Below, piece by piece: positions 8,289 through 17,161 of a DNA stretch of 17,259 nt; position 1 is the stretch's first letter, and every line of letters begins with the position of its first letter. This DNA comes from Pavlovales sp. CCMP2436 (Eukaryota; Haptophyta; Pavlovophyceae; Pavlovales). The DNA lies in assembly GCA_026770615.1 (NCBI GenBank), contig MU631369.1:172127-189385 (forward strand), given 5' to 3'. The notes beneath the pieces are model-generated. The model was given only the letters and a program-made list of their open reading frames with translations, was not told where the DNA came from and made no database searches. The position numbers and the translations under genes are program-made.

Positions 8289-8328
8289 AGGATAATGGTA
8301 CCTTATTGTTTTGGGTGACACTTCCCAA

Positions 8329-9562
8329 CGTAAAAAATTCAAATGTCTAAATATCGCCGTGAGGCAGTGTTTGATGTTTTTTAGAAATGCAACAAGCCCG
8401 TGGCGGGGAGACGACGCGGAGAGTAAGATAGCGCATGAGACGACCAATGCGCCGACCCTCCCATGTCATGTCCGTACGCCTTCGGGCTGCAAGTCGGGGG
8501 ACGTTAAAAGAACTAAAAAAACGTTAGTACTGTACTCTATTATAAAAAAACTATAAATGCGCAGACTTCTGTCCGTCAGACAGAGGGGGCCTTAGGCACT
8601 GGCATTGGCAATGCCCCGTCCAGCGGGCTTGAAGGGAAGGGGAGGGGGGGCGGGGTCCCAACTTCTGTGCGACGGCCAAAGTTCACTGATGGGGTAGGGT
8701 AGGGGGGTCACCCGGAACCTCAAGACGTGTCATAATTGTTCTACATACGAAGTAGCTAGCTAGAAATGACGCGCGTATTATTAAGCAGATATTTCCAGAT
8801 TCACTCGAGAGCCAGATTCTCATCCACATGACTCGGTCCTTAAGCCGGGGGACGTTAAAAGAATATTATTAAAAAAGGACTCCCGGCCACATTTGAAACA
8901 CAAATTAATGCATCATAAAAATCGGCCGGTGTTCGACGTCTAGACACGCCACCTGGGTGACTGGTTGCTGACACATCCACACGCTCGGAGTCCGTCGCTG
9001 ACCGTCAGCCACCCACCCATAGTAAGTCGTGAGTTTAAAAATCGGCCTATCTGCCATAATTATATCCACTCGCTCGCACGGTCACCTGTGACTCTCGACT
9101 TGTTTTAAAGCGGTCGCCATCGCCTTCTCGCCAGCTCCGCGGTAATTGTCAACTCTCGACGGTAGCTCGACTTAGCTCACGTGCATGTATGCGCAAATTT
9201 AGACGTTTTGAATTGCTGATCTTTTAACAAAAAAATGGTTTAGCCCGTGCGCCATTTATTTATCCTCAAATAACGTAGATCATAAGTAATTTAGACTAAC
9301 TAGCTAACTAATACTATAGTTGTAGAAATGCAAGGAGAATGCTAGAGAATATAAATTAATAAAACGCGACAAATCGCATAACAGAATGGACTGCCACCCT
9401 GCCACGCGCTCACGTTGCGCCGCAGTCTGCTCCACTACTCCACTGAGCACGGGCTCCACGGACGGCCCTCAATAACTAATTTAGAACAACTTGACATAAA
9501 TAACAACGAGCGGCCCGCGGCCTCCTGACCTAGCCCAGTCCCATAACTAACTACTCCCTTGT
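8329..9562. other. AT-rich intergenic region without a gene
   Basis: I see no supportable ORF. A G-rich run occurs at 8636-8660 and again near 8690-8710. An exact 18-bp repeat (CGGGGGACGTTAAAAGAA) lies at 8495-8512 and 8845-8862. The stretch 9180-9400 is strongly AT-rich. Positions 9430-9562 lie just downstream of the stop of the large minus-strand gene and probably include its 3' UTR; I see no definite polyadenylation signal. Confidence 0.5.
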
Positions 9563-11328
9563 TTACATGATGCTGCGCCTGCGTGGCATGGCCGCGTCGG
9601 GTCCGAGCGCAAGAAGCACCGCGCGGTCGTGCTCGCGCTCGCGTGCCTGCGCGAGCACCGTGAGCAGCCGCCGGACCTCTTCGGCGATGGGCACCTCGAC
9701 CCCGCTCTCGCGCGAGCAGCGCTCGGCGTAGGGGGGCAGTGCCCTCGCAGCGCGATCGAGCCAGGCCTTGTAACGGCCGAGCTTTACCTGAGCGTCGACA
9801 AAATCGTAGTGGGTCCGCATGCCCATGCGCGACATTTGCTCGGCTTGCGGGATCGGCTTGACCATCGCCACGCGACAGACGGCCTCGACGAAGTCCGCAA
9901 ACGAGAGTGAGGTGAACGCGTCGCTGCGCCTGAGCGCGTCCGTCACCACCGACTGCAAGCACGCAGCGTTCGAGGCGGGAGGGGAGAGAAGAGTCGGGGA
10001 GGGGGAGGAAGAGGGGGGTGGTGAGTAGCGAGCGGGGGGAGCGTCGAGCGGCCACGGCAGGGTGTGCACCTCGCAGTCGAAAGGCGCAGCAGCCGGTGCG
10101 CACAAGCAAACGTGCCGCAGGGCTCGGTGTGGGCTGGAGATAGCTTTAGCTTAAGGGTGATTAGCGCGCACCTGCGCGTGCGCGGCGCAAAGCTTTGCGT
10201 GCGCGGGCGAGAACTTTGCGTCGTAGAGCTCGAAGTGCGCCCACATGCCCACCCACTCCGACATGCTCATCCGCGCGCCCACTTCGCCCGCAGACGCAGC
10301 GGCCGCGCGCTCTCCGGTGAGCGCGAGCGCGTGTTCGCAGAAGAGGCCACGCAGCAGACCACGCCCCTCACCGAGTGCCTGCTCGGTTTGGTGCGCGTGG
10401 AGCTGCGTCTCCCGGAACATGTCCGAGGGCAGCACCGCCAGGCTCGGCGCGTAGCGGCGCCTGTTGGGGTAGGGCCAACGTCAGATCCACAGATCTACAG
10501 GGCGCGGGCGTTGGTTTGGGCTCGGACTGTGGGAGAGGCACTTACACGTTTGCTGCGAGCAGCAGCCGTAGCGCCTCCACCACGCCGCACCCTGCGGAGC
10601 GCGCCGCCCTGGCCACACGCTCGGCGTTGCTGGCGGCGCGCTCGGCACGGCTCGTCCTGCAGGCCAGGCCGTGGTCGGTATGAGGATAGGTAAGGCTTTG
10701 GGTTTGGATCAGGCAAGGGGTCATGCTCATGGCTAGGGCTAGGGCCAGGGTCAGGGATAGAGCTTGAGCTACGACGCGGGCGGCGCAAGGATGCAATTGG
10801 CGCACCTCTCCCTGTGCGGCGCGCCACCGCGCGCCTCGGTGGGCGCGAGGTGCGGCGAGGGCACGAGGCGTCCAAACTTTGCGGCGGCGAGAAGCACGAC
10901 CATGGCCACGAAGCCCGCACGGTCGAGGTGGGCCGGGGGATCTGTCACGCTCCCGGCGGGACTGCTGCCCCGAGCGCCCACCGACGCCGGCTCTCCGCCC
11001 GCCACAGCCACCGCCGCCACCGCCACCGCTGCCGTTGTGCGCTCGCGCTTGCGAACGTCGGCGGCGCACTGCTCAAAGAGCGAGTCCACCTCCGCCTGCA
11101 CCAAGTTGCGCCTACCCGTGCGCCGGCCCAGCTCCGCCGCAGCCAGGAGCGAGGCGGCGTACGCAACGCGGCGCGCGGGTGGCAGCTCGGAGCCAGCACT
11201 GCCCGCACGCACCCCCACAGCGCCGTTCGCTTGGTTGGGCTCCGGATCGAACACCTTGAGCGACGGCGACGGCGCACCAACGGCTGACGATTTGGGCGGC
11301 ACGGACTGGTCGGCGGCCTCGTCATCTT
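9563..11328 (-). other. C-terminal EF-hand-like helical modules of the large gene
   Basis: Exons 10-13 (residues 1341-1777). Three segments share the pattern hydrophobic-x-x-[A/E]-[G/D/W]-[F/V]-V followed by a helix: HLDRAGFVAMVVLLAAAKFG (about 1474), RMSMSEWVGMWAHFELYDAK (about 1615) and SLSFADFVEAVCRVAMV (about 1664). Each comes after a long helix-rich stretch, such as VDSLFEQCAADVRKRE or GRGLLRGLFCEHALALTGE. This resembles the second half of EF-hands without an intact calcium loop. The protein ends in a basic tail, PRRRSIM. The final exon has GCTCAG/GTAAAG internally at about 9790, a donor-like site inside an open frame; I treat it as coding. Confidence 0.55.
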
Positions 11329-14300
11329 CTGTGTGTGTGGGGGGGGGAGAGGGGGGGGGAGGTCGGAGGACAGGCAGGCAGGCGAGTGGTGCACCTCGAG
11401 GAATGTGCTCGGAGGGGTGGGGGCGGTCAGAAAGGGCATACAGCAGAAGAACAGTGGGCATAGGGGATACAGCGGGGGGGGGGATGGCATAGGGCATACA
11501 GCAGAAGAACAGTGGGCATAGGGGATACAGCGGGGGGGGGGATGGCATAGGGCATACAGCAGAAGAACAGTGGGCATAGGGGATACAGCGGGGGGGGGGA
11601 TGGCATAGGGCATACAGCAGAAGAACAGTGGGCATAGGGGATACAGCGGGGGGGGGGATGGCATACCCGCGTCGAAAGTTCCGAGCAGCTCGAAGGTGCG
11701 TGTGGCCTCGAAGCGCTGCAGGCCCTCCGCGAAGTCCTCGGGCACGCGCAGCGCCGCAGCGATCAGCTGCATGTCGGCGAGGTACACGCGCTCGCCGTCG
11801 CCCACGTACTCGTTCTCGGCTGCGCCGGACACCGCCTCGCTGGCCTGTGTGCCGCGCGGCAAGGCGGACTCGGCGGACTCGGGCGTGGCCGGGGCGTCGG
11901 TTGTCTGCTGCACATTCTGTCGACGGTGCAGGCGGTCGAGGCGCGGGTTGGGCCCGAGCGAGAGGCACGCGAGCGTGCGGAAGAGGCGCACCAGCATCTC
12001 GCTCTCGTACTGCGCAGTGTCGCCCGAGGCGCAGGGAAGGGAAGAGGGGGAAAGGGCGCAGGTGAGCGAGAGAGGGTGGGGGGTCAGGCCGGGGCTCGGG
12101 CGCGGTGTGCGCACCAGCAGTTCTGTCTCGATCGCGCTGCACAGCGCGAGCGCCGCGAACTCGCTGTCCACCGACGCGTCTGCGCCGCCCACAGAGCCGG
12201 CTGCAGTAGACGCGGCAGCGAGGTTGCCGCCGTCCGGCTCGCCGTCGCTGGCCGACAGGGCAGCCTTGGCACTCGCACCGGCCGCCGCGCCGCCCTCCTC
12301 GCCACCACCGCCGTCACCAGCGGCAACGGCGCTGGCATCGGCAGCGTCGGGCCTGTACTCGGCGGCGAGCAGCATGCGCATGAGCCACGGTCCGCACGCG
12401 CGAGCCCAGTCGAGCTTGACCGCGCGCGCGAAGACGCCGTCGCCGTCGAAGAAGTTTCCCGAGTCGGCGCACGCCCTGCGAGAGCCGAGCACGCCCCGCC
12501 CAAGCCACGCGAGCGCTGGCCTGCGCGCGTGCGCGCGCGGGTCGACCACCGCCCGCAGCGGCAGAGCCACCTGCTCGGCGGCGGCGGGGTGCATGAACTG
12601 CGCCTTCTTGCGCGGCGCATCGTCCTCGTCCGACAACGAGGCGGCTGCGGCTTCCTTCCGGCCCGGCTGCTTCCGCGGCGAGGTTGGCAGCGGCGGAGTC
12701 GCCTCGACACGCACTGGCAGGTACTGGCGCGGCAGGCGGCCGACGGGCTGGCGCTCGCTCTCGCCCGCCGCCGCGTCGTCGCTGGCGGCGGCGGTCGCGC
12801 CCAGCTCGTCCGTGCCCCCGCCCGCCTCGCTGCCGAGCGGCGGGGCGCCCGGCCTGGCCACGCCGAGTGGGTCGCCCCACATGTCGTGCAGCGAGCGGCG
12901 GCTCGGCGGGGCACACGTGACGAAGCTGGGAAGGAGTGGGTTGAGGGTGAGGCACAGGGCCATGGCTATGGTCAGGGCCATGGAAGGAGTGGGTGAGGGT
13001 GAGGCACAGGAGGGGCAGGGCTACGGCCAATGCATGTCTGCGGCTAGGGCCAGGGAACAGATTTTGCACGGCGGCGCGCACATGATCTGCCGCATCGATG
13101 GCGTGTCCCTGAACCCCATCCGCGGCGGGTTGGGCCCGAGTGGAAGCCACATCGACACTTCGGCGAGGCCGATCGCAGCGACCCCGAGGCGCAGCCAGGC
13201 GTCCGCAGGCGGCTGGCGTGAACGCGCGAGCTGCGCAGCGGCGACCGCGGACTGGCGGAGAAGGAGGCGGGCAAGAAGCAGACACACGCGTTGAGGTGGA
13301 AGTGAGTGGTCGCGTAGGGCAGTGGCGGTGTAGCAGAGTCAGCGTGGCAGTGGGAGCAGCAGTGGAGTAAGTGGAGTAAGGGTACCTGTCGCGCGGCTCC
13401 TCGCTCCACCCACTCCACGTGCACGGGCGGGGGCAGCTCGGGCTCGGCGGAGGGGAGGCGCTCGTGCCGCCGCTCGCCCACATGGTGGAAGCGAAGCACC
13501 TGATCGTAAGTATTATTATAGTAAGTAAATAATGTATGTATATATATGTATATGTATGTATAATTATAAGAATGATTATAAGTACGACGATGATGATAAT
13601 GATAACAATAACACACCTTGCGGCTCTCTTTGCTGTCCGCCATTATTATTATTTCATCATATTGTTCATTAAAGTAAGTATATTATAACACACCTCGCGG
13701 CTCTCTTTGCCGTCCGCTGTCCTCGCGGGTAATTCGACGTAAGCGCCCTCGCCGAAGACGCCCTCGGCGTAGCGCGAATCCTGCGAGCACATGGCCATGG
13801 ATGTGGTTCTTTTAGGTTTAACTTTCGTACTTTGTGTTTCGGGCTGCTTATTGTTTCTAGGATTGTTTCTAGGATTGGGGCTGAAAGTGCGAATTCGTTT
13901 GTTCGCAGTAGGTAACAACTTCTCGCTCATTGGTTAATTTGATACATATAGATATACAGACAAATAGACAGACAAACACATATTTACAGATACAGATTCA
14001 GATTCAGATACAGATAGATACAGATACAGATAAATACAGATACAGATATACACTCATAAGAATACAATAATAGAATACCTTCGAGCCACGCCACACGACG
14101 AGTGAGCCGCCGTTCGGTGTTTCGTCACGCAGTTGCTCCTCCGCCCCCGAGCGCGAGTGCCAGCCCTCGTCGGCCGCTGCGAAGATTTTGTACTGCGCGG
14201 TCACGAGTCCGGCGTCGAGCTTGACCACCATCGGCTCCTGCGTCGGCCTGCGCAGCGCTGCCAGACTGCGCTGCATCCTGAGCCCCAGGGAGCCCGGCGC

Positions 14301-17161
14301 ACGCGCCATGGGTGTCTGCAGCGCGGAGCGCGTGACGAGCGCCTCGGCGCGGCTCGGCGGCGCTCGGCGCGACATAACCTCGATCGCCTCGATGTGTGGC
14401 CGCCACGGCGACTCGGGCTCGAAGCCCCCCGGGCCGCCACCGCCGCCACCGTGCGCAGATTCGCCGTCGGCAACGTCGGAGTTGTCGTGCGCGAGCGCCT
14501 TGAAGACCGACTTGAGTGGCTGGCACAGCAGCGTTGGCAGTGTGACCTTGATGCCCCCGCCGACGGCGGCGAGGGGCCCGGACATGGAGGCGGCGTGCCC
14601 GTCCTTGCCCCGCAGCTGTGCGCCGCGCTCGTTCTTGCGACGGCCACCGCCTCCCTTTGCGCCAGCGCCGCCGCCAACGCGCACTTGTTCACCGCCCCGC
14701 ATGCTGCCGCCAATCGCGGCCGGAGCCGACTTGCGCACACCGCCACCGCCGAGCCTGAGCACAGGCAGCGAGGCCGTCTGACCGCTGCCCCGGCCAGCGA
14801 GCGCTCTGCCACCGGCGGCCGGGGCGGCCGGAGAGAGCACGCCCGCCTCGTCCTCGTCCTCCTCGGGCAGCGCCGTGGCCAGCTTGCCGTCGACGGATGC
14901 GAGCCAGCGCATGTAGCGCCTCGTCGTCTGCGAGTGCTCCTTGCCCTCCTTGCTCTCCTTGCCGCCGCCGCGCCTGCCGCGGTCGCCACCCGCGCGCTTG
15001 TTCGGAACAGGCGCGCTCTCGGAGCCAAGCGCACCCGCGCGCGCGTCTGTAACGCCGCCGCTGTCAGTCCACTCCTCAGAACGCAGCCAGAGCTCCGCGC
15101 GGTACAGCTGCCGGGGGTGTGGGGGAGTGAAGAGGGGAGGGGGAGGGGGAAGGGGGCAGGCAGTTGGGCGAGCAGCAGTGGGGGCGCACAGCAGGGGCAC
15201 ACAGTGGAACCAGGCGGCAGACAAGCTCCACATAGTAGAAAGAAGATAAGCTCCACAAAGTAGAATAGACGTAGAAGAAGTAGTAGTCGTCTAGTAGTTG
15301 TAAGAATCAACTGTAATTAATATAAAAACAGCAACAACCACAGCATCTCACCTGCCGTCGGTTGGCCGGGTTGGACGCGAGGTTTGCCAGCGTGGCGCTC
15401 GCGAGTCTGCCCAGCTCGTCCGTCGGCGCGGCGCGCAGCAACTTAGTGAGTGTCCACAGCCCACCGGAGAGCAGCGCGCCTGACAAGAGAGTTGGGCAGT
15501 TGGGTTACGCTCAGGGTAACGGCCAGGGTATAGGCTCGGGCGAGGACACAGAGCTAGGGTTCGGACTCACTATAGGTATAAAATTAAAATGACGTGCGCT
15601 AATGCGCAGCTCGCCTAACCGCCTCGTTCTTATAACGAGGGCGGCAATCTCCAACCCCTGGTCTAGTCCCAGGAGGCAGGGTGAGTAGGGCTATGGCGAG
15701 GGCGAGGCTTACCGTGGTTGACCGGTTCGGCGGAGAGGTTGAGCAGCAGCCGCGTTGCGTCGGCGAGCAGCGGCAACTCGGCAGCGCGGCCGGGCACGAC
15801 TCCCTGCACGATGCGCAGCGCCGCCTTCACGCCGCCCGCCTCGCCGACGAGCCGCTTCGCCTTGCCGCGGCCCGCCGTCATCGCGGTGAGCCGTCGGCAG
15901 GCGATGGCGTGGAGCGCAGGCTCGCCCTCGGACGCGAGCATGCCGCACAGCAACGCGCGCAGCGCCCCGCCGTCAACGAGCTCGGCGCGGTGCTGCGGAG
16001 GGGCACGGGACGGCACAGGGGGGCACATCGGAGGGTAGGGTCAGTCGGAGGGCGGGGCGGTAGTAAAGGGTGTGCACCAGGTCTGCGCCAGGGGGGTGCT
16101 GCGGTGGGCGTTACCGTGGCGCTGAGCAGCGTCGCCTCGGAGGCCTGCAGCGCCCCCTGTGCCGCGTCTCGCTTGGCCCTTGCCTCCAAGGCGATCTGCG
16201 CGGCCTCCTCCGCGTGCGCCTCCACCGTGCCAGCCTCGAGGACCGCCGCCTCGTCGCGCGGCGCCTCGCGCTCGGCGTCGGCGGCCAGCAGCGCGTACTC
16301 AGCGTAGACCACCGCCTGCGCCTCGGCCGCCTCCGCCTCGGCCGCCGCGAGCGCCGCCGCGTCGGCAAGCACGCCCACCTCCGCCGCCTCCACCGCGTCC
16401 GCCACGCCGACCGCGCCCGGCCCACCCGCTGCGCGCGCGACCGTCGCGAAGTGCAGCGCGTCAGCCGCGAGGAGCTGCTGCAGCGCCGAGGCGCCCACCG
16501 CACCGCCCGCGCTTGCGAGCGCGTCCGCCACGTTGATCGCGCGCAGCGCGGCCCACCAGGGGCCGTCGGCGTCATCCTCGGGCTCGGGGACGCCGTTCGC
16601 CCGTGCGAGCGCGACGGCGGCGGCAGTCGCGTCGGGCGGCGGCGGCGGCGGCGGCGGTGGGGCATGCGCGCGATGCGGCGGGCGCAGCGCCTCAGGCAGA
16701 CTCCGGAGCGCGCCCTGCGTGAGCACCCCAAGCAGCCCCAGCACCACGTCGACCACCGCGCCGTCGAGCTCGCGCCGCGGGCCACGCGCGCCCGCCGTGC
16801 CCGCGGCGGCGCTCGCGGGCGAGGCGCCCGCGGTGGGCAGGGTGCTGTCACCGCGCGCGCAGGCGACAAGCAGCGCGACCGCAAACGGGGTGGTGGCGAG
16901 TGCGCGGAGCGAGTGCACGCAACCCTCCTGCGCGCAAAGCAGCCACAGCGCGCCGCCCGCCCACTGCGCCAGCACGCGGAGCATCGACCGCGTCGGCGGT
17001 GGCTGTGCCGCGCCGGCGCGCGCGGGCGGTGCGAGCAGCGCGCGTAGCGCTCCCTCCAGCGATGTCCAGAGGGTGCCCACCGCACCGGCGCGGCCGAGTA
17101 GAACTGCGTACTCCGCGTCGCGGCCGAGCGCCCACACGGCGGCCGCGGCATGCGTGGCCGT
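9563..17161 (-). CDS. Large armadillo-like repeat protein, 13 exons, 5' partial
   Basis: Exons in coding order: 17161-16115, 15992-15713, 15479-15352, 15107-14079, 13780-13694, 13499-13386, 13251-13070, 12925-12115, 12009-11667, 11328-10806, 10656-10546, 10460-10172, 9952-9563 (TAA). They sum to 5334 nt: 1777 residues plus stop. Every intron is GT...AG and each junction keeps the frame, including split codons at junctions 2, 7, 9, 10 and 11, which strongly supports one gene. The weakest donor is GTGCAA at 13069. Introns are 85-338 nt. Regions are armadillo-like repeats (residues 1-485), a Gly/Arg-rich middle (486-830), a compact conserved-looking part (830-1000), Ala-rich linkers, and C-terminal EF-hand-like modules (1340-1700). 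Armadillo proteins are binding scaffolds; the partner is unknown, and a cytoskeletal or ciliary role is only a guess. The first exon begins at an acceptor, so the N-terminus is outside the window. Confidence 0.8.
11434..11665. repeat. Four near-identical 58-bp tandem repeats inside an intron
   Basis: Units start at 11434, 11492, 11550 and 11608. Each contains CATACAGCAGAAGAACAG, GGGCATAGGGGATACAGC, a ten-G run and ATGGCATA. They fill most of the 338-nt intron (11666-11329). On the coding strand the intron starts GTATGCC, and the same heptamer recurs in the units (within GCTGTATGCCC), so donor-like sequence is multiplied. The copies look recent. A polypyrimidine tract and CACACACAG acceptor follow at 11361-11329. 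Confidence 0.92.
12929..13010. repeat. Intronic duplication, offset 53 bp
   Basis: GGAAGGAGTGGG(T)TGAGGGTGAGGCACAGG occurs at 12929-12958 and, with one base fewer, at 12982-13010. The gap holds CCATGG palindromes and AGGGCCA words. On the coding strand both copies are pyrimidine-rich and lie before the acceptor at 12926, so the duplication lengthened the pyrimidine tract of this 144-nt intron. Confidence 0.85.
13503..13612. repeat. AT-rich microsatellite-like intron DNA
   Basis: Runs of TATG, TATA, GATGAT and ATAATAA words fill the intron between exons 5 and 6 of the large gene, in sharp contrast to the GC-rich exons on both sides. Confidence 0.8.
13609..13717 (-). repeat. Duplicated exon end and splice donor (32-bp copies, 77 bp apart)
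   Basis: Plus-strand 13686-13717 contains the last codons of exon 5 of the large gene and its donor (…AGCCGCGAG/GTGTGTTA on the minus strand). A copy with 30 of 32 identical bases lies at 13609-13640, inside the following intron, again ending AGCCGCAAG/GTGTGTTA. Reading from exon 5 through to the second donor hits a stop (TAA after MNNMMK), so the first donor is the functional one in this model. Confidence 0.85.
13951..14050. repeat. ACAGAT/TTCAGA hexanucleotide microsatellite in an intron
   Basis: Imperfect repeats of GATACA and GATTCA with GATAGA variants make up about 100 bp of the 298-nt intron 14078-13781. The coding strand reads TGTATC-type repeats starting close to the donor at 14078. 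Confidence 0.85.
15352..17161 (-). other. N-terminal armadillo-like repeats and coiled coil of the large gene
   Basis: Exons 1-3 (residues 1-485). Repeat-like helices include HAAAAVWALGRDAEYAVLLG, RVLAQWAGGALWLLCAQEGC and VVDVVLGLLGVLTQGALRSL, followed by a nine-proline run near residue 180. Residues about 255-349 are almost pure Ala/Glu/Arg helix (AAALAAAEAEAAEAQ…EARAKRDAAQ), very likely coiled coil. After the 122-nt intron come clear armadillo units: ELVDGGALRALLCGMLASEG, ATRLLLNLSAEPVNHG, GALLSGGLWTLTKLLRAA and ASATLANLASNPANRRQ. The NLS/NLA-x-[EN]-P-x-N pattern at each repeat end is typical of armadillo helices. The coiled coil splitting the repeats is unusual. Confidence 0.7.

Larger units (their letters stand above)
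7106..8328 (-). pseudogene. Degraded gene for a repetitive Pro/Lys/Arg-rich protein
   Basis: Two minus-strand frames carry one interrupted message. From 8328 to about 7890 the frame shows Pro-rich repeats: IPLMQHEPIPPTD, then DPTIPSMQTEPTLRPSRG, a basic run IPIVKKQIQKRPPRVIP, then DPTIPPCSLSPAS. Near 7885 a one-base deletion (seen by comparing the tandem DNA copies) shifts the frame. The message continues in the frame of 7816-7106, where the first copy has IVKK-stop-IQQRPLRVIP: CAA became TAA at 7816-7814. The frame then runs open for over 230 codons (…HEPASPRFPASQSPAPKAHPG…) into repeat copy C and stops at 7106. No ATG starts the upper part; TAG lies at 8349-8347. I recognise no family. It may be a genuine low-complexity gene that decayed, or coding sequence of the mobile family. 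Confidence 0.45.
12115..15107 (-). other. Middle region of the large gene: low-complexity and compact segments
   Basis: Exons 4-8 (residues 486-1226). Exon 4 opens with LYRAELWLRSEEW, directly continuing the last armadillo unit, then turns Gly/Lys/Arg-rich (GGDRGRRGGGKESKEGKEHS) and acidic (EEDEDEAG). From about 740 it looks folded again: WRPHIEAIEVMSRRAP, QEPMVVKLDAGL, AQYKIFAAADEGWHSR. Small exons 5-7 give GVFGEGAYVELP, VLRFHHVGERR, PPPVHVEWVERG, VSMWLPLGPNPPRMGFRDTP. Exon 8 starts FVTCAPPSRRSLHDMWGDPL and later holds GNFFDGDGVFARAVKLDWAR. I do not recognise a named domain. The aromatic-rich strand-like pattern of exons 5-7 suggests a beta domain, which is inference. Confidence 0.55.

Noticed and set aside
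10495..11492. Plus-strand ORFs of 130-240 codons over the large gene (for example 10764-11492), and similar ones at 14133-15263 and 16070-17047
   Set aside because: All are antisense shadows of GC-rich exons. They cross the introns without regard to splice sites and are dominated by Arg, Ala and Pro.
10945..12981. A single 678-residue minus-strand ORF
   Set aside because: It is real exon 8, one retained in-frame intron and exon 9, then a run through the 58-bp satellite and into a wrong frame of exon 10. The spliced model explains it better.
15554..15566. GACTCACTATAGG, 13 bases matching the core of the phage T7 promoter
   Set aside because: The upstream part of the promoter is absent, it lies in an intron of a eukaryotic gene, and no vector sequence surrounds it. 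Chance is the simplest reading.
15600..15680. Paired hairpins that looked like a tRNA
   Set aside because: The stem is too long with a five-base loop, and neither a GGTTCGA-type T arm nor an acceptor stem is present on either strand.
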